Positions 27,947-35,890 of a stretch of DNA of 52,184 nt are shown here, in pieces. How positions within the stretch are numbered: position 1 is the first letter of the stretch; the number at the start of each line of letters is the position of its first letter. This DNA comes from Streptomyces sp. (GTDB lineage Bacteria > Actinomycetota > Actinomycetes > Streptomycetales > Streptomycetaceae). Location of the stretch: positions 1 to 52,184 of the forward strand of contig NZ_JAPSKQ010000003.1 in NCBI RefSeq assembly GCF_031181555.1, written 5' to 3'. The notes under the pieces are model-generated. The model made no database searches and was not told where the DNA came from. It was given only the letters and a program-made list of their open reading frames with translations. A program made the position numbers and the translations under genes.

Positions 27947-29692
27947 GTGACCAGTACCGCGTCCTCCACGGACATCCGGCAGGACCAGGCGCCGCACGAG
28001 CAGCGGCCGTCGTGGCAGCAGCGGCTGCGCCGATTCGGCTATCCGGCGGCGGGGCCCGAAGGCGACGTCCGTGACCGCCTGGTACCGCCCTACACGGAAC
28101 CGTCGGGGCGGCTCTGGTCCGCGCTCGGGGTGCCGCCGGTGCTCGCCGGGCGGATCACCCGCTGGTCGGCGTGGGGCGGCCCGTTGCTGGTCACGCTGCT
28201 GGCGGGGGTGCTGCGGTTCTGGAACCTGGGCAGCCCGAAGGCGGTGATATTCGACGAGACGTACTACGCCAAGGACGCGTGGGCGCTGGTCCACCGGGGC
28301 TTCGAGGTCAACTGGGAGAAGAACGCCAACGACCTGATCCTCTCCACGGGCGGGAACGTCCCCATCCCGACGGACGCGGCGTACGTCGTGCACCCGCCGG
28401 TCGGCAAGTACGTCATCGGGCTGGGCGAGCTGATGTTCGGGTTCACCCCGTTCGGCTGGCGGTTCATGACGGCGCTGCTGGGCACGCTGTCGGTCCTGCT
28501 GCTGTGCCGCATCGGCCGGCGCCTGTTCCGCTCCACGTTCCTCGGCTGCCTCGCGGGCGCGCTGATGGCGGTGGACGGGCTGCACTTCGTGATGAGCCGG
28601 ACCTCGCTGCTCGACGGCGTGCTGATGTTCTTCGTGCTCGCGGCCTTCGGCTGCCTGCTGGTCGACCGGGACCGGGCGCGGGAGAAACTCGCCGCCGCGC
28701 TGCCCGTGGACCCGTCCGGCCGGGCCCGGCCGGACGCGCACGTCGCGGAGAACACCCGGATCGGCTTCCGTCCCTGGCGGCTGGCGGCGGGCCTGATGCT
28801 GGGCCTGGCGATCGGCACCAAGTGGAACGGCCTGTACATCATGGCCGCGTTCTGTGTGATGGCGGTGCTCTGGGACGTCGGCTCCCGCCGGGTCGCCGGC
28901 GCGCGGCGGCCCCGGCTGGCGGTGCTGAAGCGCGACCTGGGCTGGGCGTTCCTGTGCACCGTGCCGGTGGCGGTGTTCACCTACTTCGCCTCGTGGATCG
29001 GCTGGATCCTCTCCCCGGCCGACGGCACCGGCGGCTACTACCGCGACTGGGCGGCCGAGGACGGCAGGGACAGCAGCTGGTCCTGGCTCTTCCCCGACTG
29101 GTGGCGCAGCCTGTGGCACTACGAGACCCAGGTCTACGACTTCCACGTCGGCCTGTCCTCGCCGCACACCTACCAGTCCAACCCGTGGAGCTGGATCGTC
29201 ACCGGCCGCCCGGTCTCCTACTTCTACGAGTCCCCGGCCCCCGGCACGGACGGCTGCCCCGCCGACGCGGGCGAGAAGTGCGCCCGCGAGGTCCTGGCCC
29301 TCGGCACCCCCCTGCTGTGGTGGGTGGCCTGCTTCGCCCTCCTCTACGTCCTGTGGCGCTGGTTCTTCCGCCGCGACTGGCGCGCGGGCGCCGTCGCCTG
29401 CGGCATCGCGGCCGGCTACGCCCCGTGGTTCCTGTACCAGGAGCGCACGATCTTCTTCTTCTACGCCATCGTCTTCCTGCCCTTCCTGTGCCTGGCGGTG
29501 GCGATGCTCCTGGGCGCGGTCGTCGGCCCGCCCCGCTCCACCGACACCCGCCGGGTCGCGGGCGCGACGGCGGCCGGCGTCCTGACCCTGCTGATCGCCT
29601 GGAACTTCATCTACTTCTGGCCGATCTACACGGGCACCGCGATCCCGATCGACGACTGGCGGGCGCGGATGTGGCTGGACACGTGGGTCTAG
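27947..29692 (+). CDS. pmt: Polyprenyl-phosphomannose protein O-mannosyltransferase
   Basis: 581 residues, a GT39 membrane enzyme that moves mannose from polyprenyl phosphate onto secreted proteins at the outer face of the membrane. The essential acidic pair is in IFDETYY (Asp103/Glu104), in the first external loop. About ten hydrophobic helices follow, with FDETYYAKD and HPPVGKY motifs of the family. In S. coelicolor the orthologue is known to glycosylate PstS and to be needed for phage phiC31 infection. GTG 27947 is chosen from the family N-terminus and the -10 just upstream. Confidence 0.94.
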   Translation: MTSTASSTDIRQDQAPHEQRPSWQQRLRRFGYPAAGPEGDVRDRLVPPYTEPSGRLWSALGVPPVLAGRITRWSAWGGPLLVTLLAGVLRFWNLGSPKAVIFDETYYAKDAWALVHRGFEVNWEKNANDLILSTGGNVPIPTDAAYVVHPPVGKYVIGLGELMFGFTPFGWRFMTALLGTLSVLLLCRIGRRLFRSTFLGCLAGALMAVDGLHFVMSRTSLLDGVLMFFVLAAFGCLLVDRDRAREKLAAALPVDPSGRARPDAHVAENTRIGFRPWRLAAGLMLGLAIGTKWNGLYIMAAFCVMAVLWDVGSRRVAGARRPRLAVLKRDLGWAFLCTVPVAVFTYFASWIGWILSPADGTGGYYRDWAAEDGRDSSWSWLFPDWWRSLWHYETQVYDFHVGLSSPHTYQSNPWSWIVTGRPVSYFYESPAPGTDGCPADAGEKCAREVLALGTPLLWWVACFALLYVLWRWFFRRDWRAGAVACGIAAGYAPWFLYQERTIFFFYAIVFLPFLCLAVAMLLGAVVGPPRSTDTRRVAGATAAGVLTLLIAWNFIYFWPIYTGTAIPIDDWRARMWLDTWV

Positions 29693-29821
29693 GCAGGATG
29701 TCCCGCCTGCCGGCACCCCGGTTCGAGCCCCTCCGCCCCTCGCGGGGATCTCTGTTCGGCCACCAAACGGAAACAGACGCCCCGGCCGCCGCTCACTGCG
29801 CCTAGGGTGCTCACCGTCGGG

Positions 29822-29843
29822 CTTTCTGAACACGTTCAGAAAG
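29822..29843. promoter_or_regulatory. Perfect 22-bp palindrome in the leader of the first PBP gene
   Basis: Arms CTTTCTGAAC (29822-29831) and GTTCAGAAAG (29834-29843) separated by AC. A -10-like TAGGGT (29803-29808) puts transcription start near 29815, so the palindrome lies just inside the transcript, 30 bp before the ATG. The TGAACNNGTTCA core resembles TetR-family operators. It is not a LexA box, which needs a 4-bp spacer. Confidence 0.65.
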
Positions 29844-29873
29844 ACGTGGGGTCCGGCGGGGAGGGAGGGCCTC

Positions 29874-31505
29874 ATGGGCAAGGGGGTCAAGGCCGCCGTC
29901 ATCGGCGGGGTGTTCGCGGTGATGGTGGGCGGGGCCGGGTACGGCGCCTACAACCTCGTGTCGGCGGTCGGCGGCGACGGGGGGAGCGGCGCCGGTGCGT
30001 CGGCGCCGAAGTCCGGGCCGCCGGACGAGGAGGAGGTCGCGGAGACGACCGGGAAGTTCTTCGCGGCCTGGGAGGAGGGGCGGGCGGCCGAGGCGGCGTC
30101 GTACACGGACAACGCGCAGGACGCCGGGGCGCTGCTGACGGCGTACGGCGACGAGGCGCACATCGGCGACGTGCGGATCACTCCCGGGACGGCCACCGGC
30201 GCCACCGTTCCGTTCACCGTGAAGGCGACCGTCACCCACGACGGGAAGTCCGAGCCGCTGACCTACCGGAGCGAGCTGACCGTCGTGCGCGGGAAGACCA
30301 CCGGGCGGGCGCTGGTCGACTGGGAGCCGTCCGTCGTCCACCCCGGGCTGAAGGACGGCGACACCCTGGTCACCGGGGAGTCCGCGCAGCCGCCCATCGA
30401 GGCCGTGGACCGCGACGGCACCGTGCTGACGAAGGAGGAGTACCCCTCCCTCGGGCCGATCCTGGACACCCTGCGCGAGAAGTACGGCGAGAAGGCGGGC
30501 GGCACCCCCGGTGTCGAGCTGGTGATCCGGCACGCGGACGAGGCCGCCGCCGACACCCCGCTGCTGACCCTCGCCGAGGGCGAGCCGGGCAGGCTGCGCA
30601 CGACGCTCAGCGCCGGCGTGCAGGCCGCGGCCGAGAAGGCGGTGAAGCGGTTCGCCGAGTCGTCGGTGGTGGCGGTGAAGCCGAGCACCGGTGAGGTGCT
30701 GGCGGTGGCCAACCACCGTCAGGACGGGTTCAACGCGGCCTTCCAGGGCCGGGTCGCCCCCGGTTCCACCATGAAGATCATCACCGCGGCCATGCTCATC
30801 GACAACGGCGTGACCTCGATGAACGGTCCGGCTCCCTGCCCGCCCACGGCCGTCTGGCAGAGCCAGACCTTCAAGAACCTCACCGGCATGCAGCCGAACG
30901 AGAACGCCACCCTCGCCCACAGCTTCCTGCGCTCCTGCAACACCGCCTTCATCAAGCTCGTCGACGAGGAACCGCTCACCACCGCCTCCCTCACCCAGGA
31001 GGCCCAGGAGCGGTTCGGGCTCGGCCGGGACGACTGGAAGACCGGCATCGTCTCCTTCGACGGCAGCGTCCCCGACGTCAGCGGCCCGGACCGCGCGGCG
31101 AACGCCATCGGCCAGGGCAAGGTGCAGATGAACCCGCTGAACATGGCCTCGGTGACGGCCACCGCCATCACCGGCGCCTTCCGCCAGCCGTACCTCGTCT
31201 CCCCGGAGCTCGACGGCCGGCAGCTGGCGCAGGCCAAGGGCCTGCCCGCGAGCACCGCCGCCCAGCTGAAGCAGATGATGCGGCTCACCGCCACCCAGGG
31301 CACCGCCGCCGAGGCCATGGCCGGGCTCGGCGGCGACATCGGCGCGAAGACCGGCTCCGCGGAGGTGGACGGCAACGCCACCTCGGACAGCTGGTTCACC
31401 GGCTTCCGGGGGGACGTCGCGGCGGCGGCCATGGCACAGCAGGGCGGCCACGGCGGCGACGCGGCCGGTCCGATTGTCGCAGCCGTGCTACGAGCGGGCT
31501 CCTGA
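29874..31505 (+). CDS. Class B penicillin-binding protein (first of a pair)
   Basis: 543 residues: short cytoplasmic start, one helix (about 7-30), an NTF2-like MecA-type N-terminal domain (about 50-155), a PBP dimerisation segment and a transpeptidase domain. The active site is complete: Ser298-x-x-Lys301 (STMK), Ser354-Cys-Asn356 (SCN) and Lys492-Thr-Gly (KTG). It cross-links peptidoglycan outside the membrane. A GGGAGGGAGG tract precedes ATG 29874. Paralogue of the next gene. The location beside ssgE hints at a role in sporulation or tip wall synthesis; this is inference. Confidence 0.93.
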   Translation: MGKGVKAAVIGGVFAVMVGGAGYGAYNLVSAVGGDGGSGAGASAPKSGPPDEEEVAETTGKFFAAWEEGRAAEAASYTDNAQDAGALLTAYGDEAHIGDVRITPGTATGATVPFTVKATVTHDGKSEPLTYRSELTVVRGKTTGRALVDWEPSVVHPGLKDGDTLVTGESAQPPIEAVDRDGTVLTKEEYPSLGPILDTLREKYGEKAGGTPGVELVIRHADEAAADTPLLTLAEGEPGRLRTTLSAGVQAAAEKAVKRFAESSVVAVKPSTGEVLAVANHRQDGFNAAFQGRVAPGSTMKIITAAMLIDNGVTSMNGPAPCPPTAVWQSQTFKNLTGMQPNENATLAHSFLRSCNTAFIKLVDEEPLTTASLTQEAQERFGLGRDDWKTGIVSFDGSVPDVSGPDRAANAIGQGKVQMNPLNMASVTATAITGAFRQPYLVSPELDGRQLAQAKGLPASTAAQLKQMMRLTATQGTAAEAMAGLGGDIGAKTGSAEVDGNATSDSWFTGFRGDVAAAAMAQQGGHGGDAAGPIVAAVLRAGS

Positions 31506-31682
31506 GCGCGCCGCGCGCAGGGCGGGACTTTAGGGTGGTGGCCGTCGTCGGCACACAGGGGCGCCGCCGTCGCAGCGGACTCCACCGACGCAACAAGTGC
31601 CCCGAACGTCAGGGGCACCACCAGCACCAGGAGCGCCACCAGGGCCGCGGGAGCCCGGCGAGCAGCGGAGGAACGGAACACA

Positions 31683-33356
31683 GTGGGCAACAGAGGGCAC
31701 GTCGCCGAGCGACGGAAGACGAGACCCGCCGTGCTCGGCGGAGCGATCGCCGTGGTCGTCGGCGGTGCCGGGTTCGGCGCCTACGCGCTGTTCGGCGGCG
31801 GTGCCGCCGCCGAGGACGGGACCCGCACCGCCTCCGCCCAGCAGGCCGAGGAGGTCAGGACCGGCCCGCTGTCCGCCACCGAGGTCACCGCCACGGCCGA
31901 GCGCTTCCTCGCCGCCTGGCAGTCCGGGAAGGTGAGCGAGGCCGCCGCCGTCACCGACGACCCGAAGGCCGCCACCGCCCTGCTCACCGGCTACGCCAAG
32001 GACGCCCGCGTCAAGGACGTCACCCTCACCGCCGGCCCCCGCACCGGCGACAAGGTCCCCTTCTCCGTGAAGGGCACGGTGTCGTACAAGGGGCTCGGCA
32101 AGCCGCTGGCGTACGACAGCGCGCTGACCGTCGTGCGCCGCGCCGGGGACGGCGCGCCGCGGGTCGACTGGCGGCCCTCCGTCGTGCACCCCGACCTCAA
32201 GGACGGCGACAGGCTGGTCACCGGGGAGGCGGGCACACCGCCGGTCAAGGCGCTGGACCGGAACGGCGGCGAACTGACCACCGCGAAGTACCCGTCCCTG
32301 GGGACGGTGCTGGACGGTCTGCGCGAGAAGTACGGCGAGAAGGCGGGCGGCGAGGCGGGCGTCGAGCTGCGGGTGGTGCGCGGCAAGGCGTCCGAGAAGG
32401 CGAAGCTGTCCGACAAGACGCTGCTGGAGCTGAGCGAGGGCACCCCCGGCACGGTGAAGACCACGCTGGACCCGTCCCTGCAGGCCGCCGCCGAGGCGCA
32501 GGTGGCCAGGAAGGCCCGGGCGTCGGTGGTGGCGCTGCGCGCGTCGACCGGCGAGATCCTGGCGGTGGCGAACTCCTCGCACGGTTTCAACACGGCGTTC
32601 CAGGGCTCGCTCGCCCCGGGTTCCACCATGAAGGTGGTCACCGCCTCGATGCTGCTCGAGAAGGGCCTCGCCGCCATGGACGAGAAGCACCCGTGCCCGA
32701 AGTACTTCAGCTACGGCGGCTGGAAGTTCCAGAACCTCGACAAGTTCCAGATCAAGGACGGCACCTTCAAGGCGAGCTTCGCCCGCTCCTGCAACACGGC
32801 CTTCATCAGCCAGGCGCCCGAGCTGGAGGACGACGACCTGACCGAGCAGGCCCAGCAGGTCTTCGGGCTGGGAAGGAACGACTGGCAGGTCGGCGTGCCG
32901 ACCTTCGACGGCGCGGTGCCGGTGCAGTCGAAGGCCCCGATGGCGGCCTCGCTCATCGGCCAGGGCGGGGTGCGGATGAACCCGCTGAACATGGCGTCGG
33001 TGTCGGCGACGGTCAGGGCGGGCGTCTTCCACCAGCCGTACCTGGTCTCGCCCGAGGTGGACGGGCGCAAGCTGGCCACGGCCTCGCGCACCCTGTCCGC
33101 CGACGCGCTGGCGCAGCTGCGGGAGCTGATGGCGTACACCGCGACCGCCGGCACGGCGGCGGAGGCGATGGCCGGGGTGAGCGGTGAGATCGGCGCCAAG
33201 ACCGGGTCGGCCGAGGTCGACGGGCAGAAGAAGCCCAACGGCTGGTTCACCGCGTACCGCGGGGACCTGGCGGCCGCGGGCGTGGTCCAGGAGGGCGGTC
33301 ACGGCGGCTCGACGGCCGGGCCGCTGGTGGCGGCGCTGCTGAAGAGCGGCGGCTGA
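31683..33356 (+). CDS. Class B penicillin-binding protein (second of a pair)
   Basis: 557 residues with the same domain order as the upstream paralogue: helix about 16-38, MecA-type NTF2 domain, then the transpeptidase with STMK (Ser314/Lys317), SCN (369-371) and KTG (506-508). Long segments match the first protein (QGxxAPGSTMK, MNPLNMASV, GAKTGSAEVDG), so they arose by tandem duplication. The start is GTG 31683. A TAGGGT at 31532-31537 may be its own -10. Its stop is only 10 bp from the convergent ssgE. Confidence 0.93.
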   Translation: MGNRGHVAERRKTRPAVLGGAIAVVVGGAGFGAYALFGGGAAAEDGTRTASAQQAEEVRTGPLSATEVTATAERFLAAWQSGKVSEAAAVTDDPKAATALLTGYAKDARVKDVTLTAGPRTGDKVPFSVKGTVSYKGLGKPLAYDSALTVVRRAGDGAPRVDWRPSVVHPDLKDGDRLVTGEAGTPPVKALDRNGGELTTAKYPSLGTVLDGLREKYGEKAGGEAGVELRVVRGKASEKAKLSDKTLLELSEGTPGTVKTTLDPSLQAAAEAQVARKARASVVALRASTGEILAVANSSHGFNTAFQGSLAPGSTMKVVTASMLLEKGLAAMDEKHPCPKYFSYGGWKFQNLDKFQIKDGTFKASFARSCNTAFISQAPELEDDDLTEQAQQVFGLGRNDWQVGVPTFDGAVPVQSKAPMAASLIGQGGVRMNPLNMASVSATVRAGVFHQPYLVSPEVDGRKLATASRTLSADALAQLRELMAYTATAGTAAEAMAGVSGEIGAKTGSAEVDGQKKPNGWFTAYRGDLAAAGVVQEGGHGGSTAGPLVAALLKSGG

Positions 33357-33366
33357 GCCGAGGGGG

Positions 33367-33723
33367 TCAGTGCGGGACCGGTTCGGCGGCGGCGACGTGC
33401 GTCCGCCGCAGGAACCGGGCCAGGGTCTTGGTCTCGAACTGCACCATGGACACTCCCTGCGCGGAGTGGAACTCGACCACGACCTGCACCCTGCCGCACG
33501 GCCACACGCGCACCTCGCCGCTTCCCGCCGGGGTGCGCAGGCCCCGCTCCAGCAGTTCCCGCTCGACGGCCCACTCGCGCGCGCCGGCGCCCGGCGTCCC
33601 CACGCGGACGAGGCGGGGGTCCTGCTCGGGGTCGTATCGCAGCACCACGGACACGGCCCCTCGGTCCTCTTCCAGGACCTCCGTGACGATGTGTGCTCGC
33701 GCGTACTGCTCGATTACGGACAT
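33367..33723 (-). CDS. ssgE: SsgA-like sporulation protein, probably SsgE
   Basis: 118 residues of the SsgA-like protein family, found only in sporulating actinomycetes. Diagnostic stretches: AVSVVLRYDPEQDP, EWAVERELLERGL, GSGEVRVWPCG and LARFLRRT. These small proteins recruit wall machinery for septation and spore separation. SsgE in S. coelicolor is tied to correct spore release and sits at an equivalent place beside two PBPs. The start is ATG 33723 with AAGGGG 7 nt upstream on the minus strand; the frame extends further but without family sequence. Confidence 0.88.
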   Translation of the reverse strand: MSVIEQYARAHIVTEVLEEDRGAVSVVLRYDPEQDPRLVRVGTPGAGAREWAVERELLERGLRTPAGSGEVRVWPCGRVQVVVEFHSAQGVSMVQFETKTLARFLRRTHVAAAEPVPH

Positions 33724-33855
33724 CGGTGGGCCCCTTACGCTGCGCGGTCGGCATGGCACGCCGTGGAAGCCGTGTACCCGCCCCCCGTCCCATGGTGCAC
33801 GCTTTCCGGAATCCCTGCCTCCGCGCGGCGGACATCACAGGCCGGGCACGGAGGA

Positions 33856-34113
33856 GACAAAGACAAGGGGCTCGCTCTTGCCAGGAAGGCCGAGGAGCAC
33901 GCGGCGGCCGGTTCCCCGCTCGCCGACTACGGCGTCGAGGACGTCGACGACGCCCGTCTGTCCGGCGGACTCGCGGGCGTGATCGGCGTCGGCGTCACGG
34001 TCGCCGCGGGCACCGGGGTGTTCCGGGTCGTGCGCAGGCGGCGTACCGGGGAGGGGGCCGGCGGGGAGGCCGACGCCACCTCGCCGTCGAGCACCACGGG
34101 GACGAGCGTCCGG
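33856..34113 (+). pseudogene. Relic of cbiM/cbiN: PDGLE tail only
   Basis: The frame encodes AEEHAAAGSPLADYGVEDV, DDARLSGGLAGVIGVGV and a hydrophobic helix ending VVRRRR, which is the PDGLE/CbiN-like C-terminal part of streptomycete cobalt transporter CbiM. The membrane part of CbiM that should precede it is absent: upstream sequence up to ssgE shows no recognisable homology. No stop closes the frame before the cbiQ relic, where an intact operon would end just before the cbiQ start. Confidence 0.7.
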
Positions 34114-34114
34114 G

Positions 34115-34550
34115 ATGGGCGCGGGCCACGCGCACCGGCTCTGCCGGCACGGGCACTCCCCCGTGCACGCCCTGCCGCCGCACACCGAGCTCGTCGCCGT
34201 CCTCGCCTTCGCGGTGGTCGCCGTGTCCACCCCGCGCGAGGCGGTGTGGGCGTTCGCGGGGTACGCCGTGCTGCTCGGCCTCGTCGCGTACGCCGCCCGC
34301 GTCCCGGCCGGTTTCCTGCCCGAGCGGCTGCTCATCGAGGTGCCGTTCGTCGCCTTCGCGGTGCTCCTGCCGTTCGTGGCGGAGGACGAGCGGGCCGACG
34401 TCCTCGGGCTGTCCCTGAGCGTGAACGGCCTGTGGGGCGCCTGGAACGTGCTGGCCAAGGGCACCCTGGGCGTCGCCGCCTCGGTCCTGCTGGCCGCCAC
34501 GACCGAACTGCGGGAGCTGCCGCTGGGCCTCCAGCGGCTGCGGCTCCCGC
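34115..34550 (+). pseudogene. Relic of cbiQ: N-terminal half only
   Basis: From ATG 34115: a normal cobalt ECF transporter CbiQ start (MGAGHAHRL, GHSPVHALPPHTELVAVLAF), several helices and SVNGLWGAWNVLAKGTLGVA, up to LQRLRLPP. The sequence then jumps to cbiO sequence in another frame. The conserved C-terminal coupling helices that touch the ATPase are lost, so the fragment cannot form a transporter. The frame continues into nonsense until 34801. Confidence 0.8.
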
Positions 34551-34787
34551 CGCGAACCGGCCGACATCCTGCGCTCCCTGGACGTCACCGTCCTGATGGT
34601 CACGCACGACCTGCCCTACGCCCTCGAACCGTGCCCGCGCTCGCCGATCCTGAGCGACGGAGCGATCGCGGCGGACGGCCCGACCGCCGACCTGCTCGCC
34701 GACGACGGCCTGCTGCACGCGCACCGCCTGGAGCCGCCCTACGGCTTCGGCCCGCGCTCGGTACCGGCCGCGCCCGGCCGTCCGTGA
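34548..34787 (+). pseudogene. Relic of cbiO: C-terminal end only
   Basis: Continuing in a different frame from the cbiQ relic: RREPADILRSLDVTVLMVTHDLP in parts, including the ABC H-loop (VTHD), then ILSDGAIAADGPTADLLADD and a normal stop at 34785-34787. Walker A, signature and Walker B are missing. Together with cbiQ this shows one deletion of about half of cbiQ and most of cbiO. Confidence 0.8.
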
Positions 34788-34791
34788 CAAT
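34786..34791 (+). promoter_or_regulatory. -10-like element before the ohrR-like gene
   Basis: GACAAT, 6 nt before GTG 34798. There is no ribosome binding site. It overlaps the end of the cbiO relic. Confidence 0.35.
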
Positions 34792-34797
34792 GAGCGC

Positions 34798-35259
34798 GTG
34801 ACGAACGAGGAGACCGAGGGCTCACTGCTGCTCGACGAGCAGCTGTGCTTCGCGCTGTACGCCGCCCAGCGCGCGGTGACGGCCGCGTACCGGCCGCTCC
34901 TCGAGGAGCTGGGCCTGACGTACCCGCAGTACCTGGTCCTGCTGGTGCTCTGGGAGCGCGGCGAGACGACGGTCAAGGAGCTGGCGTCCGCCCTGCGTCT
35001 GGACTACGGCACGGTGTCGCCCCTGCTGAAACGGCTGGAGGGCGCGGGCCTGGTCCGCCGGGAGCGCGCGGCGCACGACGAGCGCACGGTGCTGATCGCG
35101 CCCACGGGGCCGGCCGAGGAGCTGCGCGAACGGGCGGCACGGGTGCCGGGCGCGCTGCTCGCGGCGACCGGGCTGGAGGCCGCGGAGGCCGCGCGGCTGC
35201 GCGGAGAGCTGTGGCAGCTGGCGCGGCGGGCCGAGGCCGCGGCGGAGCGGGCGCGCTGA
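34798..35259 (+). CDS. ohrR: OhrR-like MarR-family peroxide-sensing regulator
   Basis: 153 residues of the OhrR type: the redox-active cysteine is Cys17 in DEQLCFALYAAQR, matching Cys15 of B. subtilis OhrR, and the winged helix is KELASALRLDYGTVSPLLKRLEGAGLVRRER. No second cysteine is present, so it is of the one-Cys class. It lies in the same direction as ohr, 105 bp upstream, and would repress it until oxidised by organic hydroperoxides. GTG start, probably leaderless. Confidence 0.9.
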   Translation: MTNEETEGSLLLDEQLCFALYAAQRAVTAAYRPLLEELGLTYPQYLVLLVLWERGETTVKELASALRLDYGTVSPLLKRLEGAGLVRRERAAHDERTVLIAPTGPAEELRERAARVPGALLAATGLEAAEAARLRGELWQLARRAEAAAERAR

Positions 35260-35315
35260 TCCGGGGTTACCCCCGGTTGCTACCCCCCGGTAACAAGGGC
35301 GTCCCGCCACCCAGT

Positions 35316-35339
35316 ACCTTGTGCGCGTTGTACTTGTGC
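35316..35339 (+). promoter_or_regulatory. Direct repeat upstream of ohr, candidate OhrR site
   Basis: TACCTTGTGC (35316-35325, one extra base) and TACTTGTGC (35331-35339) are 15 bp apart, 26 bp before the ohr ATG. An upstream ACAAGG (35294-35299) is inverted relative to CCTTGT (35318-35323). Known OhrR sites are inverted repeats, so the exact site is uncertain. Confidence 0.35.
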
Positions 35340-35364
35340 ACCCTTGATCAGGGGAAGGCCAGCC

Positions 35365-35817
35365 ATGACTGACGGCACCGCTGTCGCCACCGACACCCGC
35401 CCGACGAAGATCATGTACGTCGCCGAGGCCACCGCGCACGGCGGCCGGGACGGCTATGTCACCAGTCACGACGGCCGGCTCGACCTGAAGGTCGCGATGC
35501 CCCCCGAACTGGGCGGCGACGGCGACGGCACCAACCCGGAGCAGCTCTTCGCGGCCGGCTTCAGCTCCTGCTTCCACAACGCCCTGATCCTGGTCGGCAA
35601 CCGGGCCGGTTACGACCTCGCCGGCTCCACGGTCGCCGCGAAGGTGGGCATCGGCCCCAACCGGCAGCGCGGCTACGGTCTCGCCGTCGCCCTGAGCGTC
35701 TCCCTCCCGGTTCTCGACGCCGACCTCGCCGCCCGGCTGGTGGACGCGGCCCACGAGGTCTGCCCCTACTCCAACGCCACGCGCGGCAACATCGACGTAA
35801 CGATCGTGCTCGGCTAG
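35365..35817 (+). CDS. ohr: Organic hydroperoxide resistance protein, Ohr/OsmC family
   Basis: 150 residues. A thiol peroxidase that reduces organic hydroperoxides in the cytoplasm using lipoylated proteins. Both catalytic cysteines are present, in SSCFHNAL and EVCPYSNATRGN. GGGGAAGG lies 6 nt before ATG 35365. The family normally has an arginine in the N-terminal half, and several are seen. S. coelicolor has three paralogues; the synteny suggests this corresponds to the one called ohrC. Confidence 0.94.
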   Translation: MTDGTAVATDTRPTKIMYVAEATAHGGRDGYVTSHDGRLDLKVAMPPELGGDGDGTNPEQLFAAGFSSCFHNALILVGNRAGYDLAGSTVAAKVGIGPNRQRGYGLAVALSVSLPVLDADLAARLVDAAHEVCPYSNATRGNIDVTIVLG

Positions 35818-35890
35818 CGCGGCCCAGGAATCACAGGCGAACGGCGGCCGTTGCACCCACTGTCACAGGTGAGGGGAAGGGACCACGGGC

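Noticed and set aside
29822..29843. LexA (SOS) box
   Set aside because: The spacer between GAAC and GTTC is 2 bp, not the 4 bp of actinobacterial LexA sites.
33370..34596. A single 408-residue plus-strand protein covering the ssgE antisense and the cbi relic
   Set aside because: Only its middle (PDGLE tail) has homology; the front is antisense to ssgE and the back is out of frame with cbiQ.
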